A stretch of DNA of 64,000 nucleotides from Cryptomeria japonica (lineage: Eukaryota > Streptophyta > Pinopsida > Cupressales > Cupressaceae), in assembly GCF_030272615.1 (NCBI RefSeq), contig NC_081413.1, forward strand, positions 723,505,649 to 723,569,648, in the 5' to 3' direction. A program made the translations under genes and the position numbers. Positions 36,291 to 48,500 of this stretch are shown here, one piece after another. A model generated the notes under the pieces. The model did not search any database. It was given only the letters and a program-made list of their open reading frames with translations, and was not told where the DNA came from. Each line of letters begins with the position of its first letter. Within the stretch, counting starts at the first letter, position 1.

Positions 36291-37088
36291 ATGGCTTCTT
36301 ATATCAGGGCTGAAGATAGATTGGAAGGTCTCACAAATTACTCTTCTTGGAAGGTCAGGATAATGATGGCATTGAATGATCTTGCTGAATATGTTGGCAA
36401 GAATGCTAAAGAACCTTAGGATAAAAGTGAGAAGGTAGATTGGAAGAAGAAGGACTTCCAAGCTCAAAGGATAATAATAGACTCCGTCAAAAATCACTTG
36501 GTGCCATCCATCTCCATGAAGAAGACCGCTAGGGAGATGTTCACCACATTGGAAAAGATGTACGAAGTCAACAATACCAGCTTCATACTTGCTTTAAGGA
36601 ATCAGCTCTCTTACATCAAATTAGAGAAAGAAGAACTCGTTGCTACTTATTTCATGAGAATCTCTGAGCTAAGAGATCAACTTGCTACCATTGGGAAGGG
36701 CGTTGAATACAGTGACTTATCTATGACTGCCCTAAATGGTCTTCCTCTCTCTTGGGAACCTTTTGTTCAAGGAATCGGTGCCAGAGTTGAGCTTCCTAAG
36801 TTTGATCAATTAATGGGAGATTGCATTCAAGAAGAGTCTCGGCTGGCTGCAAAAGGAAAAATTAAGAACCCTTATGATGAGCAACATGTTCTCTTGGCTA
36901 AGAAGGAAGGCAGCCATTGGAAGAAGAATGATCTTAAGAGAAATAGAGATTTCAGCTCTTATACCCCTCTATTCAAGGAAGAGACCAAGAGACTTATCTC
37001 ACATCCGATGCTTCTGATGCAACAAGCTTGGCCACTTTGCAAGGGACTGTCAAATTCAGGACGAACAAGAAGATGCAAACATAAATGA
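36291..37088 (+). pseudogene. Copia gag with stop and frameshift
   Basis: Starts MASYIRAEDRLEGLTNYSSW, the typical 'L-x-G-x-N-Y-x-x-W' opening of plant Copia gag. An in-frame TAG at 36417-36419 interrupts it after 42 residues, and the frame then stays open to 37088. It includes the gag_pre-type segment TAREMFTTLEKMYE ... LRNQLSYIKLEKEE. Near the end a frame change moves the zinc knuckle (37009-37050, spacing C-x2-C-x4-H-x4-C) into another frame, where its third codon is TGA. So one stop, one frameshift and one broken knuckle. Confidence 0.88.
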
Positions 37089-37657
37089 AGTATCAAATCC
37101 CCACAATCGTGAAGATTTCCTCCTTTGATCTATTGGTTTGTAATCCATCCCTAAGTTAAAACTTCTGATCTTGTTGTTTTATTTCAGTAATGATGTATTG
37201 GAAACTAACCCTTACAACTGATCTAGAAGGAAAATTTTCAGGTCCTCAAGCATGATCTAAGAAGGTCCACTTCAGCTCATGCCATCGGATCTAGATTTGA
37301 AAGTCTACTCAAACTTTCAAACCTTCTCTTTATTAAGGATACAAATTGATAAATTCTATTTTAGATTGATTCCAACTTTAAGTCAGGAAATCTATTGTGG
37401 ATTTATCATCTAGATAGGGTTTTAGAGGGAGTCTCATGATACTGTCAAAATACCTTATTTCAGTAAATCTTATTGCTGGTTTTCTAAACTTTGTGTTTCA
37501 TCTCTAATGATGGATTTAATAAGAATATGTCTAATGTATGATCTCTACTTGATTATAGCAAAGTTATTTCCTTTTTGGAATTGATAATATATATTTAATG
37601 TATATTCCTTGTCTATTGCAAAATGTTTTGATACTAACCATGATACATTGGGTGTAT

Positions 37658-37935
37658 CATCCACCCTCTGCGGAGTGCAAGGTGGTAGTTCTCGCTCACC
37701 CTCTGCAGAGTGCAAGGTAAGTCCACCCTTTGCGGAGTGCAAGGTGGCAGGTTTCTTTCACCCTCTGCGGAGTGCAAGGTGGCAGGTTTCTTTCACCCTC
37801 TGCAGAGTGCAAGGTGAGTCCACCCACTGCGGAGTGCAAGGTGGTAGTTCGTTCTTCTCAGTGGAGAAGCGTATTCACCCTCTGCGGTGTGCAAGGTGAC
37901 AGATTGTCCTTCTCTGGGAGAAGTTTATGTATCCT
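37658..37935 (+). repeat. CACCCTCTGCGGAGTGCAAGG array, about 8 copies
   Basis: Units of about 24-45 bp, variably spaced, lie between gag and the 3' LTR. They are closely related in wording to the array in the Copia relic at 5715-6080. They produce spurious open frames on both strands. Confidence 0.85.
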
Positions 37936-38295
37936 CTGCGGTTGTGCATGATTTATGTTGTATGTTCATATGAGTATTTTTCTTGCAGGTGTGCATGAGG
38001 AAAGGTCTCCCATCCTCTGTGGGTGTGCATGATGAAAGATCTTAAATCTTGGTGATATATGCAGGTTCCAGGAAAGCATATAGCTATGAAATTTGATTTC
38101 ATCCTCTCCTGGCATTATAGAGGAGAACATTATGGAAAGGCTCATATTGCAATGTATTTGTATGCTCAGATCATGATGTGTATTTTGTATTGCTTAGGGC
38201 TGGGCCCTATTCTTAAACTTTGTAAAATTTCAGGCCATGGGATTATCCATGTGAATATGGTTTTGTGTTTATTTTCCTCCCTAGTTAAGAGGGAG

Positions 38296-39324
38296 TGTTG
38301 TTTTGTAACTAGGGTGAAAATAAATAGGAGATGGGTTCTAATTGCCGCAAGGCAACATTAGAACCCATCCAAAAGGACTGGGCCCTTTTCTTTGTAAATC
38401 GCACCTATTCATTTAGGTGGCCTGGAAACTTAAATAGGGCTGGGCCTCTAATCTTTGCCAAACGCGTAATACTCCAGCTCATCGCCCAAGGATAGGGCTT
38501 CACCAATATGTAACGTGCAAACCTCATTATAGGGCCGACCCTATAACCATTACTTTGTAGCGTGTGAAGGATATAGGCCCCAAGTTGGGTGGCAATAAAT
38601 ATGGTTCAAGTAAACCTTGGCGCCAAAACCTCCTAGCCGACTTGGAGGGTGATTAAGGGAGTTTAATCATATATAAATGCAAGCAAATGAAGTATCATTT
38701 GACACATACACCACACACAATCAGCGAACTATCTCTGCTCCTCCATATGCAAAATCTGAAAGTTACAAGTGAACCATCTCTACTGTTTATCTAATGAGGA
38801 TTTTGCCTAAAGATTAGTGAATTCATTGAAGGTTATATGCAAGCTGCCTCTGCTATATACAATGCGAAATCTGACTGAAGGAGGACATCATCTGCTGTGC
38901 TAGTATGAATACACATTGAGGATAGCGAACTTGTTCTCCATGATAGCAAAGACTGGAAGATGACTGTGAAGACAATTAGAGGACAACAAACCACCATTGA
39001 AGGGCAGTGAAGCACAATCAAAGGACAACGGATTTCAGTGTAAAGGCTTGCAAATCAGCACTGTGATTTCATGCATTCTAAGGACTGAGATAAGTCTGAT
39101 CTTATCTATTATCTCCTGCTGTTGTATTTTGCCCTAGCTGGGTAAGTGAATCCACATTTTCAGAATAATAATTAGATCTGAGGATCTGTTGTTGCTGGGT
39201 TTTTCCTCCAAGAGGGAGGTTTTCCTAGGGTAGCTTTTGTGTTGTGTGATCCTCTATTTGTATGCTTTACTGTGCAACTTTAGTTTTCTGTTTATTATGG
39301 TTAATCTGATCATGAAAACTAACA
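38296..39324 (+). mobile_element. 3' LTR of the gag-only Copia (1029 bp)
   Basis: Starts TGTTGTTTTG after the purine tract and ends GAAAACTAACA, followed by the target duplication CATTA. The GCCGAC at 38636 and the TATA box match the 5' copy. Confidence 0.92.
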
Positions 39325-40893
39325 CATTAAAGGTTGCTAAGTAAATTTTTTGTTGAGCCATGTAACAAATGAAGTCCCTTACATGCTGATCTTCATAGCC
39401 GACTATCAAATCTAAGAAAATTGAGTTACCAATCAATAAGTACAATGCTGCCTTATCATATGAAAGAGGTGGCAAAATGAAAGGTGCATTGGGAACACCT
39501 TCTATGCCAATAAAGGATAACTCATTAGTGGCTGGTCCACTATGAGCCTCATTATCAATTCCATCACCACCATGTAAAAAATAACCAATATCAGCTGAAA
39601 AATCAGAATTAGATAGCTCGTGTTCTTCCTTACCAATATGGTGAGGAGTATCATGAATGTGCTGAAGTTGAAGCTTGGCTTGATGAGCTATCAACATGGC
39701 TTGCTTGGCTCTTGCCAACCATCCTTCATTCATCCTCTGAGATTGCTCTATATCAGCTGTCCCAAAATGCACAAAATCTGATTAATGATGGATTGTATTA
39801 TTCACATTATCATAACCCATGATTGCACCATGTGTACCTTCAAGTCTAGAATGCAAATCATTATTCTCTTCTTGACCAAAGGCTGCCATATCTTGAGGAA
39901 GAGAAGATATATCACTTTTGTTATGAACCTCGTGGGGTGGCTCGAATGACATGCTAGACGCTGCTGATTTGCCAAGTTCAATCTACACCTCCCCTATCAA
40001 GATAGACTCATACACATCCGTCAAACTCTCCTCGGAACCATCACCATTAGGCACATTTTCTGTTTTGTTCCCATCTTCTAAGGTCTGATTTGAAAAATCA
40101 GACTCATTATGACATGTATCTTCAATATCAAAAGCATCAGTAACACCCAAACAATGAGTGTTTGCATGAGATGACCCCTCACAACCATCATCCTCATGCA
40201 CCAAAGCATCGAAATCTTGATTATGCTCAGTAACAAGACTGCTGTCATAAAAGTCAGAATTGCTATGGCTTGTTTTCCCCTTGCATCCCTCTTGTTTAAC
40301 ACTCATATATTGCGTGCCAACTGTAGGAATCCCTCCTACAACTTCCTCCTCATGTGCCATGACCTTTGAATCATCATTGTGTTCATATGAAGGACTGCTG
40401 TTATAAAAATCAGAATGGTTGCCATACCTTGTGACATGTTTTCAATATTTATAGGTACCACTTCATCCCTTGTAGCATGTTCATCAAATTCCTCATAGAG
40501 ATTTTTACAAACCTCATTTATGGATGAGTCAATCGGTTCTTCTCTTTTTATTTGCAGCTGATATGAATTCATAGCATCTTCAGCTTCATCCGGAATACCC
40601 ATAAATTGGGTGAAGGTAAGCATATCTTGTAGCTTTTTTGGAAGGGAGCAATACCCATGATAGTTGCTTATGACTATATCATTGAATGTATTAACAGGGG
40701 GCATCCTTGTACTTTTAGATGTAGTTGTACCTCTAGTGTGTCTTGAACTCTTTGAAGGTGTTTGATCAAATTCCCTTCCTACTTGTTTATTTTTACATAA
40801 CCCTGTCATGATGATTCTTTTTATGTCCAATTGAAAACCAAATCCAATCACACCAAGTGAATGCAATTACCACCCCACAAGCTGGCAGGATTA

Positions 40894-40906
40894 GGCTTTG
40901 ATACCA
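40894..40906 (-). other. Primer-binding site of F
   Basis: The plus strand reads GGCTTTGATACCA, the complement of TGGTATCAAAGCC, one base from the 5' LTR (40908). It is an initiator-Met-like site with one change (CAA for CAG) relative to the other elements here. Confidence 0.8.
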
Positions 40907-42445
40907 CTGAAAGATCCCAAATGGATCCTTTTGCTGTTGCTGCTGTAAATTCTTAATTAAACATACTATATTTTTGTAATTTTCTGGTGATCTTATAGAA
41001 TAGACAGAAGTTGCAGAAAGGGATTGTTTCTTTTTGGGTTTTGATGTTATAAGTAAAGTAATTGATAAATAGCAACAACTGTGAAATAAAACAGTAAACA
41101 ATGTTCATATGTAAGAACACTTAAGCAATCTGAAAATACTGCAAATCATACCAGGCAGGCAAATAACCTAGTTTTGTATTCAGCAAGAATCCATACATTT
41201 ATTTGGAGCTCTTCTCAATTTGGATTGATGCCAGATGGAAGAATATTACTGGCAACGAACAAGGAAGACCAAATAAGATGAATACAACCCTTCAAGCCAA
41301 CATACAAACAAGGTGTGGTTGCAAAGGAGGCATGGAAGCTGCTGCAAATCACGTGCCAGCTGAAATAGACCAGCCGCCCTGTTGAAACCACCAATATGCA
41401 CGTTGAATCTTCATGACAAGAAGATGTGTCTTCTACCTCTGACAATCTCTGTGCAATCCTAGATAAATCCACTATCAACTCCTGCTGAGGGCTACGTCCC
41501 AGCAAACTCAGACCTGGGGTTTGCGTCCCAGGCCAAAATCACTCTTCCAGAGTGTTGATGTGTATTTTGTACACGACCAAACACAGAATAAAATACCCAG
41601 AGGTACCTTATCCTCTCTTGATTAAAGTCTCCGAATGCTAAAGATGTCGCGAAAAGGATCAATCGGGATGACTTCAAGGTTCTTTGTTGTAGGATCTCTA
41701 CGTGTGGATAAGCACCAGTGGTCGTTGTATATGCTGTTTCTTCAAGGGGTCTTACGTACTTTCAGAGAAAGCTTGTCCACGTTTTCTTTCCAAATGAAGG
41801 AACAAGATTTTCCTAACACTAATGGATTTTCAAAAAATGTCAAAAGATAAGGGTTTCTAAGAAGGGATACTTGAGCTAATCCTAAGAATGACTCAATGAA
41901 GACTGGACTTGATAAGATTCTACCAATTTCAGTTTCGCCAAGAAATTACAACTCAATTGGAATTGATGCGATCTCCTAAGGGGATTCAATAACTTTCAAA
42001 TCATCAAGGATATAGATACTATCATAGAGATACATATCAATACTTCCAAGAATGATTGAATTCTTAATCAATCTCAATGTTTCCAGTTGACCACACAAGG
42101 CGTCCTTACAATCAGTAAGAAGCTAGTGGTTTGGAATATGAATCTTATCAAAGATCAAGCACAACACTTCGTCCTTCAAACTTAAAATTTAAATGCTATT
42201 TCAACTGAGAGTGATTCAAGAAGATAAACAATCATGAAGATAACCACAAGTATTGCAATAAAACACCATAACTTCAATATTTTATTGATCTCATAGCCAA
42301 ATGGACAACAATTGTTCAAAATTCTTTCTTCACTACTCAATCTTGCTACAACAATAACTTTCTAACTTTCTTCTCTCTAAGCTTTCTCTCTTTTCTCTAA
42401 CTTTTCTCTAACTCTTCTAAACCCTTAAAATGAAATGAGTGAGGG

Positions 42446-42535
42446 TATATATAGCATCCTCAAATACAATGAATGGCCCAGATCAAAAGAAGATCAACGG
42501 CTGAGATTTTGACACCTAAACCCTAATTAGGGTTT
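42446..42535 (-). promoter_or_regulatory. Telo-box palindrome and TATA module of B
   Basis: AAACCCTAATTAGGGTTT (42518-42535) lies 64 bases upstream (minus sense) of TATATATA (42446-42453), downstream of the ORF and 0.9 kb before the 3' terminus. The intervening text (AGATCAACGGCTGAGAT and similar) resembles that in E. Confidence 0.7.
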
Positions 42536-42643
42536 GTTACAAAAAATCCCCATTTAGATAAACATCACTAATCCATAGCCAATAAAAATTGGCACAAATA
42601 CCGAGGAGACATAGACCAATAGGAATTAAGTTGCCACATCATC

Positions 42644-44201
42644 CTATAACAACTTTTCATGTAGAATTTTGTTCCCTTTCCTATGCTCTTTCTTAGCATA
42701 TTCAATGAATCTGGACACAATTCCTTCAATCTCAGCAATAGGAATCTCAGGAAGATTCTTCATTCGTTCTTCCAAGTGAAGGACTTGATCAAAAGCAGTG
42801 AGAAGAGTTGTCTCCCATCCAGGTTCAAGTTCTTTGGTCTTCTCAATTAGGAACATAGTAGTGTACATTTGATCTCGTTGCTCATCTGTGATGACATTCT
42901 CGTCTTTGCAAAAGATGACCTTGATTCTATCTTCCAACTCTTGGATGTCCACATCTGTCTCGATCTCGATCCGCCTATCAAGAATGGTACACAACACCTC
43001 AAACACCTTGTCTTGAATTGGATGAATGATGCCTTCAACTCGGCTGCATTTGGTGTTGACGTCTTCAAAAAGGACCTCCTTCATCTGGAGCAGAGCTGAC
43101 CACTGTAGGAGGTTATGGGTTCCTCCATCCATTATCTTTTCTTGTGTCAGAATCCGTCTTGGTGTTTCTCTTATCACTTGTAAGACCGGAGTGATAACAT
43201 CTCTAGTGTGAGTGAATGCAGCTACAGTTATCATTAGATTATGGATAATCTCAAGGACCTGGATAGCTCGATGAACTGTCTTCATCATTCTTGTTGCAAA
43301 TTCAGCGGCTATCTTGTGGGATTTATCAATCCAAGAACTCATAAGTTGAACCAAGCTCTTCACCCTTTCTGCCTCACCCACTGATTCAAGAGGGAGTGCT
43401 TGTAAAGGAGATACTGCTGGATCCTGACGTCTCAAGGGCTGATTAAGATGACTAAAACAGTTCCTCCAGGCACTAACCTCCCTCTCAAGCCTCTTATTCT
43501 TTTCCATTTCTTCTTTAAGTTTGTCTTTAAGTGCTTCAAATGAATTAGTTGCCTCTTCCATCGCTTGCTTGGAGGTAAGTGGACCAAGCTCAAATGTTTC
43601 TAAGTCATATTCTTTTGCAAGAATCTCATCCTCATATTTGTCCACCACTGGTGTAGCTACCTGCACTTTCCTGGATCCTGTCTCATCTCTAATTACCTTA
43701 GACATCTTTGTGGCCTTCTTCTTCTCCATTACCTCATGAGAATTTCCTATAAGGCTTTCCAAGTCAAACACATCTTCTTCCTCTTCAACCACAACTACCC
43801 TCGTCAGTCTCTCTTTCAGCCAATCAGGAATGGTAGATCTTGTTTCCCTCACTTGTATTTCTTTAGGTAGTGGCCTATCTTCCCGGAAAGGAGATGTTGG
43901 TTCATCATCATTCTTTTCTTCATGTTGCTCATTATCACCAACTTGGGGAGATTGACTTGATGAATGCTGAGGTGTCTGTCCTTTCTCTTGTTTATCATTC
44001 TGTACCATGGATTCCATAGACTCATCAACTTCATATACTATCTGCCTCTGATCTTCCCCTTGACTCACCTCCTTTTCATGCCTAGAAGACATGCTTGGTG
44101 GGTGATCAGGATTCGTTTTCTGCTTCTTCTTGGAAGGTTCTCTCTTCTCAGGTCTTTCTTTCCTCTTTGAGCCTTTGGAATGAGAAGTATTCTCACTCAC
44201 A
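42644..44201 (-). CDS. B ORF, segment 3 of 3 (C-terminal, residues about 553-1071)
   Basis: Continues segment 2 in frame once C and one copy of its CTTGC duplication are removed, and ends at a TAG (42644-42646). It opens with a strongly basic tract (KGSKRKERPEKREPSKKKQK, about residues 562-581) that looks like a nuclear localisation signal. Then follows a Glu/Ser/Gln-rich, probably disordered stretch with VVVVEEEEDVF, a predicted coiled coil at about 755-800 (EALKDKLKEEMEKNKRLERE), and a helical C-terminal region without recognisable motifs. No zinc knuckle or catalytic motif. Product unknown. Confidence 0.72.
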
Positions 44202-44206
44202 CTTGC

Positions 44207-45544
44207 TGTAATGGACACCCCCTGTTCGGTACTAAATTTATGTCCTTTCTACTTAGTGTAATTTTGTCAAACAGTTGGTGTGCAAGCTGACTACTGGATT
44301 TTTTTGGTTCTTGATTTGCTAGAGGATAAATTTGGTAAACTGGTATTTATTGTAAAGCTTTCAAGTTTATTCAATATAAAAATAACCAGACATATCAAAT
44401 GCCAAAAGCAAGAGGATTAATGCTGATGATATTTATTTAATTCCAACTCCAAGCATACAAATCAGATTTGAAGAATATTACAGACCATATGATAATAAAC
44501 AAATTCAAACCTGGACTCCACAAGTATAGAACCTGCTGAAAACACTGTTCACGCACTGTAGCTGCACTATTCACGGCACTGTAGCATTTTTACTATTCAC
44601 GCAGCACTGTAGCAAAACACTGTTCACGCGGTACTGTAGCAAAAACACTGTTCACGCGGTACTGTAGCAAAAACACTGTTCACGCGGTACTGTAGCAAAT
44701 CACTATTCACGCGGTACTGTAGCAAATCACTATTCACGCGGTACTGTAGCAAAAACACTATTCACGCGGTACTGTAGCAAAAACACTATTCACGCGGTAC
44801 TGTAGCAAAAACACTATTTTCAAATCTGCACTTTCAAACCCCTGTAAAAACATCATGCGAGAGCACCAAATGAAGCCCAATGTGTTTCCTGAATGAAAAC
44901 ACCATTAATCCTCCTGACTGTGTCTTTCAACAGCGAAGAGAATGCTAGCAAAGAGGGATTCCGTCCTCCAAGCCCAATAATCAGATTTCTACGAAATCCA
45001 ACAGCATCACATTAATTCATCCCAGCATATCCCAAAAGAGAGCTCTCAACCTCCATTTATATCTTCTTCCTGGATGCAAACACTTCATTTTCTCAATGTG
45101 GGATAATACATTTTAGAATAAAATATTATTTCCCACAATATACACATTAAAGGGAACTTTTAATATTTTAAACATTACTTTATATTCCCAACCTTATAAT
45201 ATAACGATAAAGTTAAATATTTAATTTAACTTTACACTTTATCGTTAAATATTAAAACCTTGTTGATAATCTCTTTAAATCATTGTCGCCTTCAAATATT
45301 TTCTACTGATAATTATGCCAACCAGGGAAACACTAAAAATTCCAAGTCACTGCTTGGAGACTAACTTACTATAAATAGTAAGTGTCTAGAAACCTTGTCA
45401 AAGCAGCACCGATTGGCCTGAAACTGAAAACACCTAGGCCAAAATACCTCAGGATCCCACCAATGTCCTTGTTAGCCTTCGGGATCGTGTCAGAATAGGC
45501 TAACGACACCCCATATCATGTTGCGCTAAAAAGGGGACATTACA
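44207..45544 (-). mobile_element. 3' LTR of C (1338 bp)
   Basis: Plus-strand limits TGTAATGGACACCCC and GGGGACATTACA. Contains seven full CACGCGGTACTGTAGC units. Confidence 0.95.
44543..44816 (-). repeat. 27/28-bp repeat array in the 3' LTR of C
   Basis: Three degenerate units are followed by seven units of CACGCGGTACTGTAGC plus an 11-12-base A-rich linker (AAAAACACTGTT, AAATCACTATT). The 5' LTR has the same array with four full units. Confidence 0.93.
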
Positions 45545-48500
45545 GTCCGCCCCCCTTGAAATTGCTTGTCCTCAAGCAAATTCACTCCTGAATGTTGCAA
45601 TACCTGTTCATTCTCCCATGTAGCATCCTCATCTGGCAGGTCTCTCCATTTCACCAAGTATTCCTTAACGATTCTGTTCCTGAGTGTCCTTTCCCTGACA
45701 TCCAGAATAGCTTCGGGTACTAACACAAGCTTCCCCTCCTCATCCAAAGGGGGTAAATCTGCAGAAGGCACTACACTTTGACCAATGGCTTTCTTAAGCC
45801 TAGACACATGAAACACATTGTGCACCCGACTGCCCTCTGGAAGCTCAAGCTCATAGGCGACTTCACCCACTCTGCGAATCACCCTATAGGGACCATAAAA
45901 TCTAGGCTTCAATTTTTCAGCTCCGCTCTTCTTGAGTGATGACTGTCTATATGGTTGTAGCTTCAAGTAAACCATATCCCCTACCTCGAAACTGCGCTCT
46001 ATTCGATGCTGATCAGCGTACAATTTCTGTTGATTCTGGGCCTGTTGTATATTCTCCTTGAGCACTTTCAGGATGTCCTGACTATCCTGCAATAAGTTTT
46101 TGGCTTTGGGCACTCTGCTGTCCCCCAAAACTAAATCCATGAAGCTAGGTGCGTCATAACCATAGAGTGCCATGAAAGGAGTCATCTTGATGGACATATG
46201 ATAAGTGGTGTTATAACAATACTCTCCCATATGCAACCATCTGACCCAAGCCTTTTGTTGTGCAGTTACATAGTTCCTCAAATATCCCTCCACCCATTTA
46301 TTCACAATCTCTGTTTGCCCATCTGTCTGCGGATGATAACTAGTACTAGGTGTAAGATCTGTACCACACAACCTAAACAACTCCTGCCAAAAAACACTCA
46401 TAAACTTACTATCCCGATCACTGACAATGAATCTGGGCAACCCATGTAACCTGAATATCTCTCTAAAGAAAAGATCTGCCACCTGTGCTGCTGTGTAAAT
46501 GGACGGAATAGCAAAGAAGTGAGCGAACTTCGTCAAGCGGTCCACCACCACATAGATGCAATCCCTTCCCTGCACTCGTGGTAAACCAGTGATGAAGTCC
46601 ATCGAAATACTTTCCCATTTCCTATCTGGAATGGGCAAGGGTTGTAATAAACCTGCAGGAAATGTGTGCTCTCCCTTATTCTGTTGACAAACCGCACACT
46701 CCCTGACATACCTCTGAACATCATTCTTGAGCCCTCTCCATGTGAACCGCTCTCGGATCTGCCTGTAGGTCTTGAAAATCCCCGGATGCCCAGCTGTGGG
46801 TGCATCATGAAATGCCTTAAGTATCACCTCTCTCAAATGTGATGACGGAATCAAATAAACCCTGTCCTGAACTCTGATCAATCCATCTATCACCTCATAG
46901 CGATCATCCTGTATAGTACCTGAAATCAATCCAGAAGCCCAAGCATCTCCGACATACTCTGCTATAATCTGATCTCTCCAATCTCCTGAAATCTCTGCCA
47001 GGGCACATAAGTGAGGTCTCCGAGATAAGGCATCAGCCACCACGTTTTTCTTACCTTTGACAAACTCTATGTCAAAGTCATAAGCCTGCAATTTAGTAAC
47101 CCATTTCTGTTGTCGGTCATTAAGATCGCGCTGGTTCATGAAATATTTAATACTGTTGTGATCAGTTTTGATCACAAAACGCCCACCTACCAAATATGAT
47201 CGGAATTTGGCCAATGCATGCATTATGGCCAACATCTCCCTGTCATAGATAGAATAGCTCCTCTCAACACCTCGGAGCTTCCTACTCTCGAATGCAATGG
47301 GATGTTTCTCCTGCATCAATACTGCCCCTATCCCATCACCTGAAGCATCACACTGAAGTTCAAATGGCTTCGTGAAATCTGGTAGAGCTAAAACCGGACA
47401 AGATGACATCACTTGTTTGAAGTGGTCAAAACATCGTTGTGCTGCTTCTGTCCATACGAAGGCTCCCTTTTTAGTGAGGTCTGTCAAAGGTGCTGCCGTC
47501 TGTGAAAACCCCTTAACAAACCTCCTGTAAAACCCGCATAAACCAAAGAACCCCTTAAGCTGTGTGAGGTTCGTGGGAGTAGGCCAATCTACTATAGCTC
47601 TAATCTTTTCAGGGTCTACTTGAACTCCATCTGCACTAATAATATGCCCAAGGTATAGTAATTCTGTCATACCAAACTCACACTTAGACTCCTTGGCATA
47701 TAAAGACTCTCTCTCTAAGATAGATAATACCTCCTCCAGATGCTGTGAATGTTCCTCCCAGGTCTTACTGAAGACCAAGATGTCATCAAAGAAGATCAAA
47801 ACAAATCTCCTCAACTGCTCCCTGAATACCTGGTTCATACAACTCTGAAATGTAGCGGGTGCATTGGTTAGTCCAAACGGCATAACCATAAACTCAAAGT
47901 GGCCATAGTGGCATCGGAAGGCTGTTTTCTCAATGTCCTCTGCTCTCATCCTGATCTGATGGTATCCGGATCGCAAATCAATTTTGGTGAAGAAACATGC
48001 CCCATGCAACTCATCAATCAGCTCATCAATCCTAGGAATGGGATACCTATTTTTTATTGTTTTCTTATTCAATGCCCTATAATCGATGCACATGCGCATT
48101 GTCCCATCCTTCTTCTTTACCAGAACTACAGCTGAAGCAAAGGGGCTTTTGCTAGGCCTGATGTGCCCCATTTCCAACAATTCCTTAATTGCCTTCTCTA
48201 TCTCATCTTTATGTTTCTTAGGATGACGATAGGGAGTGATCATCACTGGTTTGGCTCCCTCCTCGAGCTCAATAACATGCTCTGCACCCCTGTCAGGAGG
48301 AACCCCATGCGGGATATCACTGAATACCTTGGCATGTCTGTCAAGAATCTCTTGTATATCTGGTGGATGACTCTTCACTCGAGGCTCTGGTGAAGTTGGC
48401 ATAACTAAGCACTCTGTTGCCCACTCTATGTCATTATGTCGAAAAAGTTTCTCCATTCTCCTCAAAGAGACTACCCTGCAACTCCCATCTGAAAGTCCCC

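Larger units (their letters stand above)
35172..39324 (+). mobile_element. Gag-only Copia element (TSD CATTA) nested in F
   Basis: Complete structure: LTR 35172-36207, primer-binding site 36208-36219, gag pseudogene, tandem array, purine tract AAGAGGGAG (38287-38295), LTR 38296-39324. The flanking 5-bp duplication CATTA (35167-35171 and 39325-39329) is perfect. The interior is only about 2.1 kb and has no protease, integrase or RT, so movement needed an autonomous partner. It interrupts the F ORF without changing the frame on either side. Confidence 0.93.
34793..40809 (-). pseudogene. ORF of F: acidic protein of unknown family, broken
   Basis: Starts at the ATG at 40809 (MTGLCKNKQVGREFDQTPSK), 85 bases inside the primer-binding site. 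One frame change near 40440, a TAG at about 39985 and a TGA/TAA at about 39780 interrupt an otherwise continuous frame. It is rich in Asp/Glu/Ser and repeats the theme SDFxxS followed by an acidic tract at least four times (for example HSNSDFYDSSLVTEHNQDFD). The C-terminal part (FILPPLSYDKAALYLLIGNS ... GATFIR-like end) crosses the Copia insertion in the same frame. No gag motif, zinc knuckle or catalytic motif was seen. Family and function unknown. Confidence 0.6.

Noticed and set aside
44543-44816. Regular 28-bp repeats as a CRISPR array
   Set aside because: The linkers are only 11-12 bases and nearly identical, the array is inside an LTR and is repeated in the other LTR.
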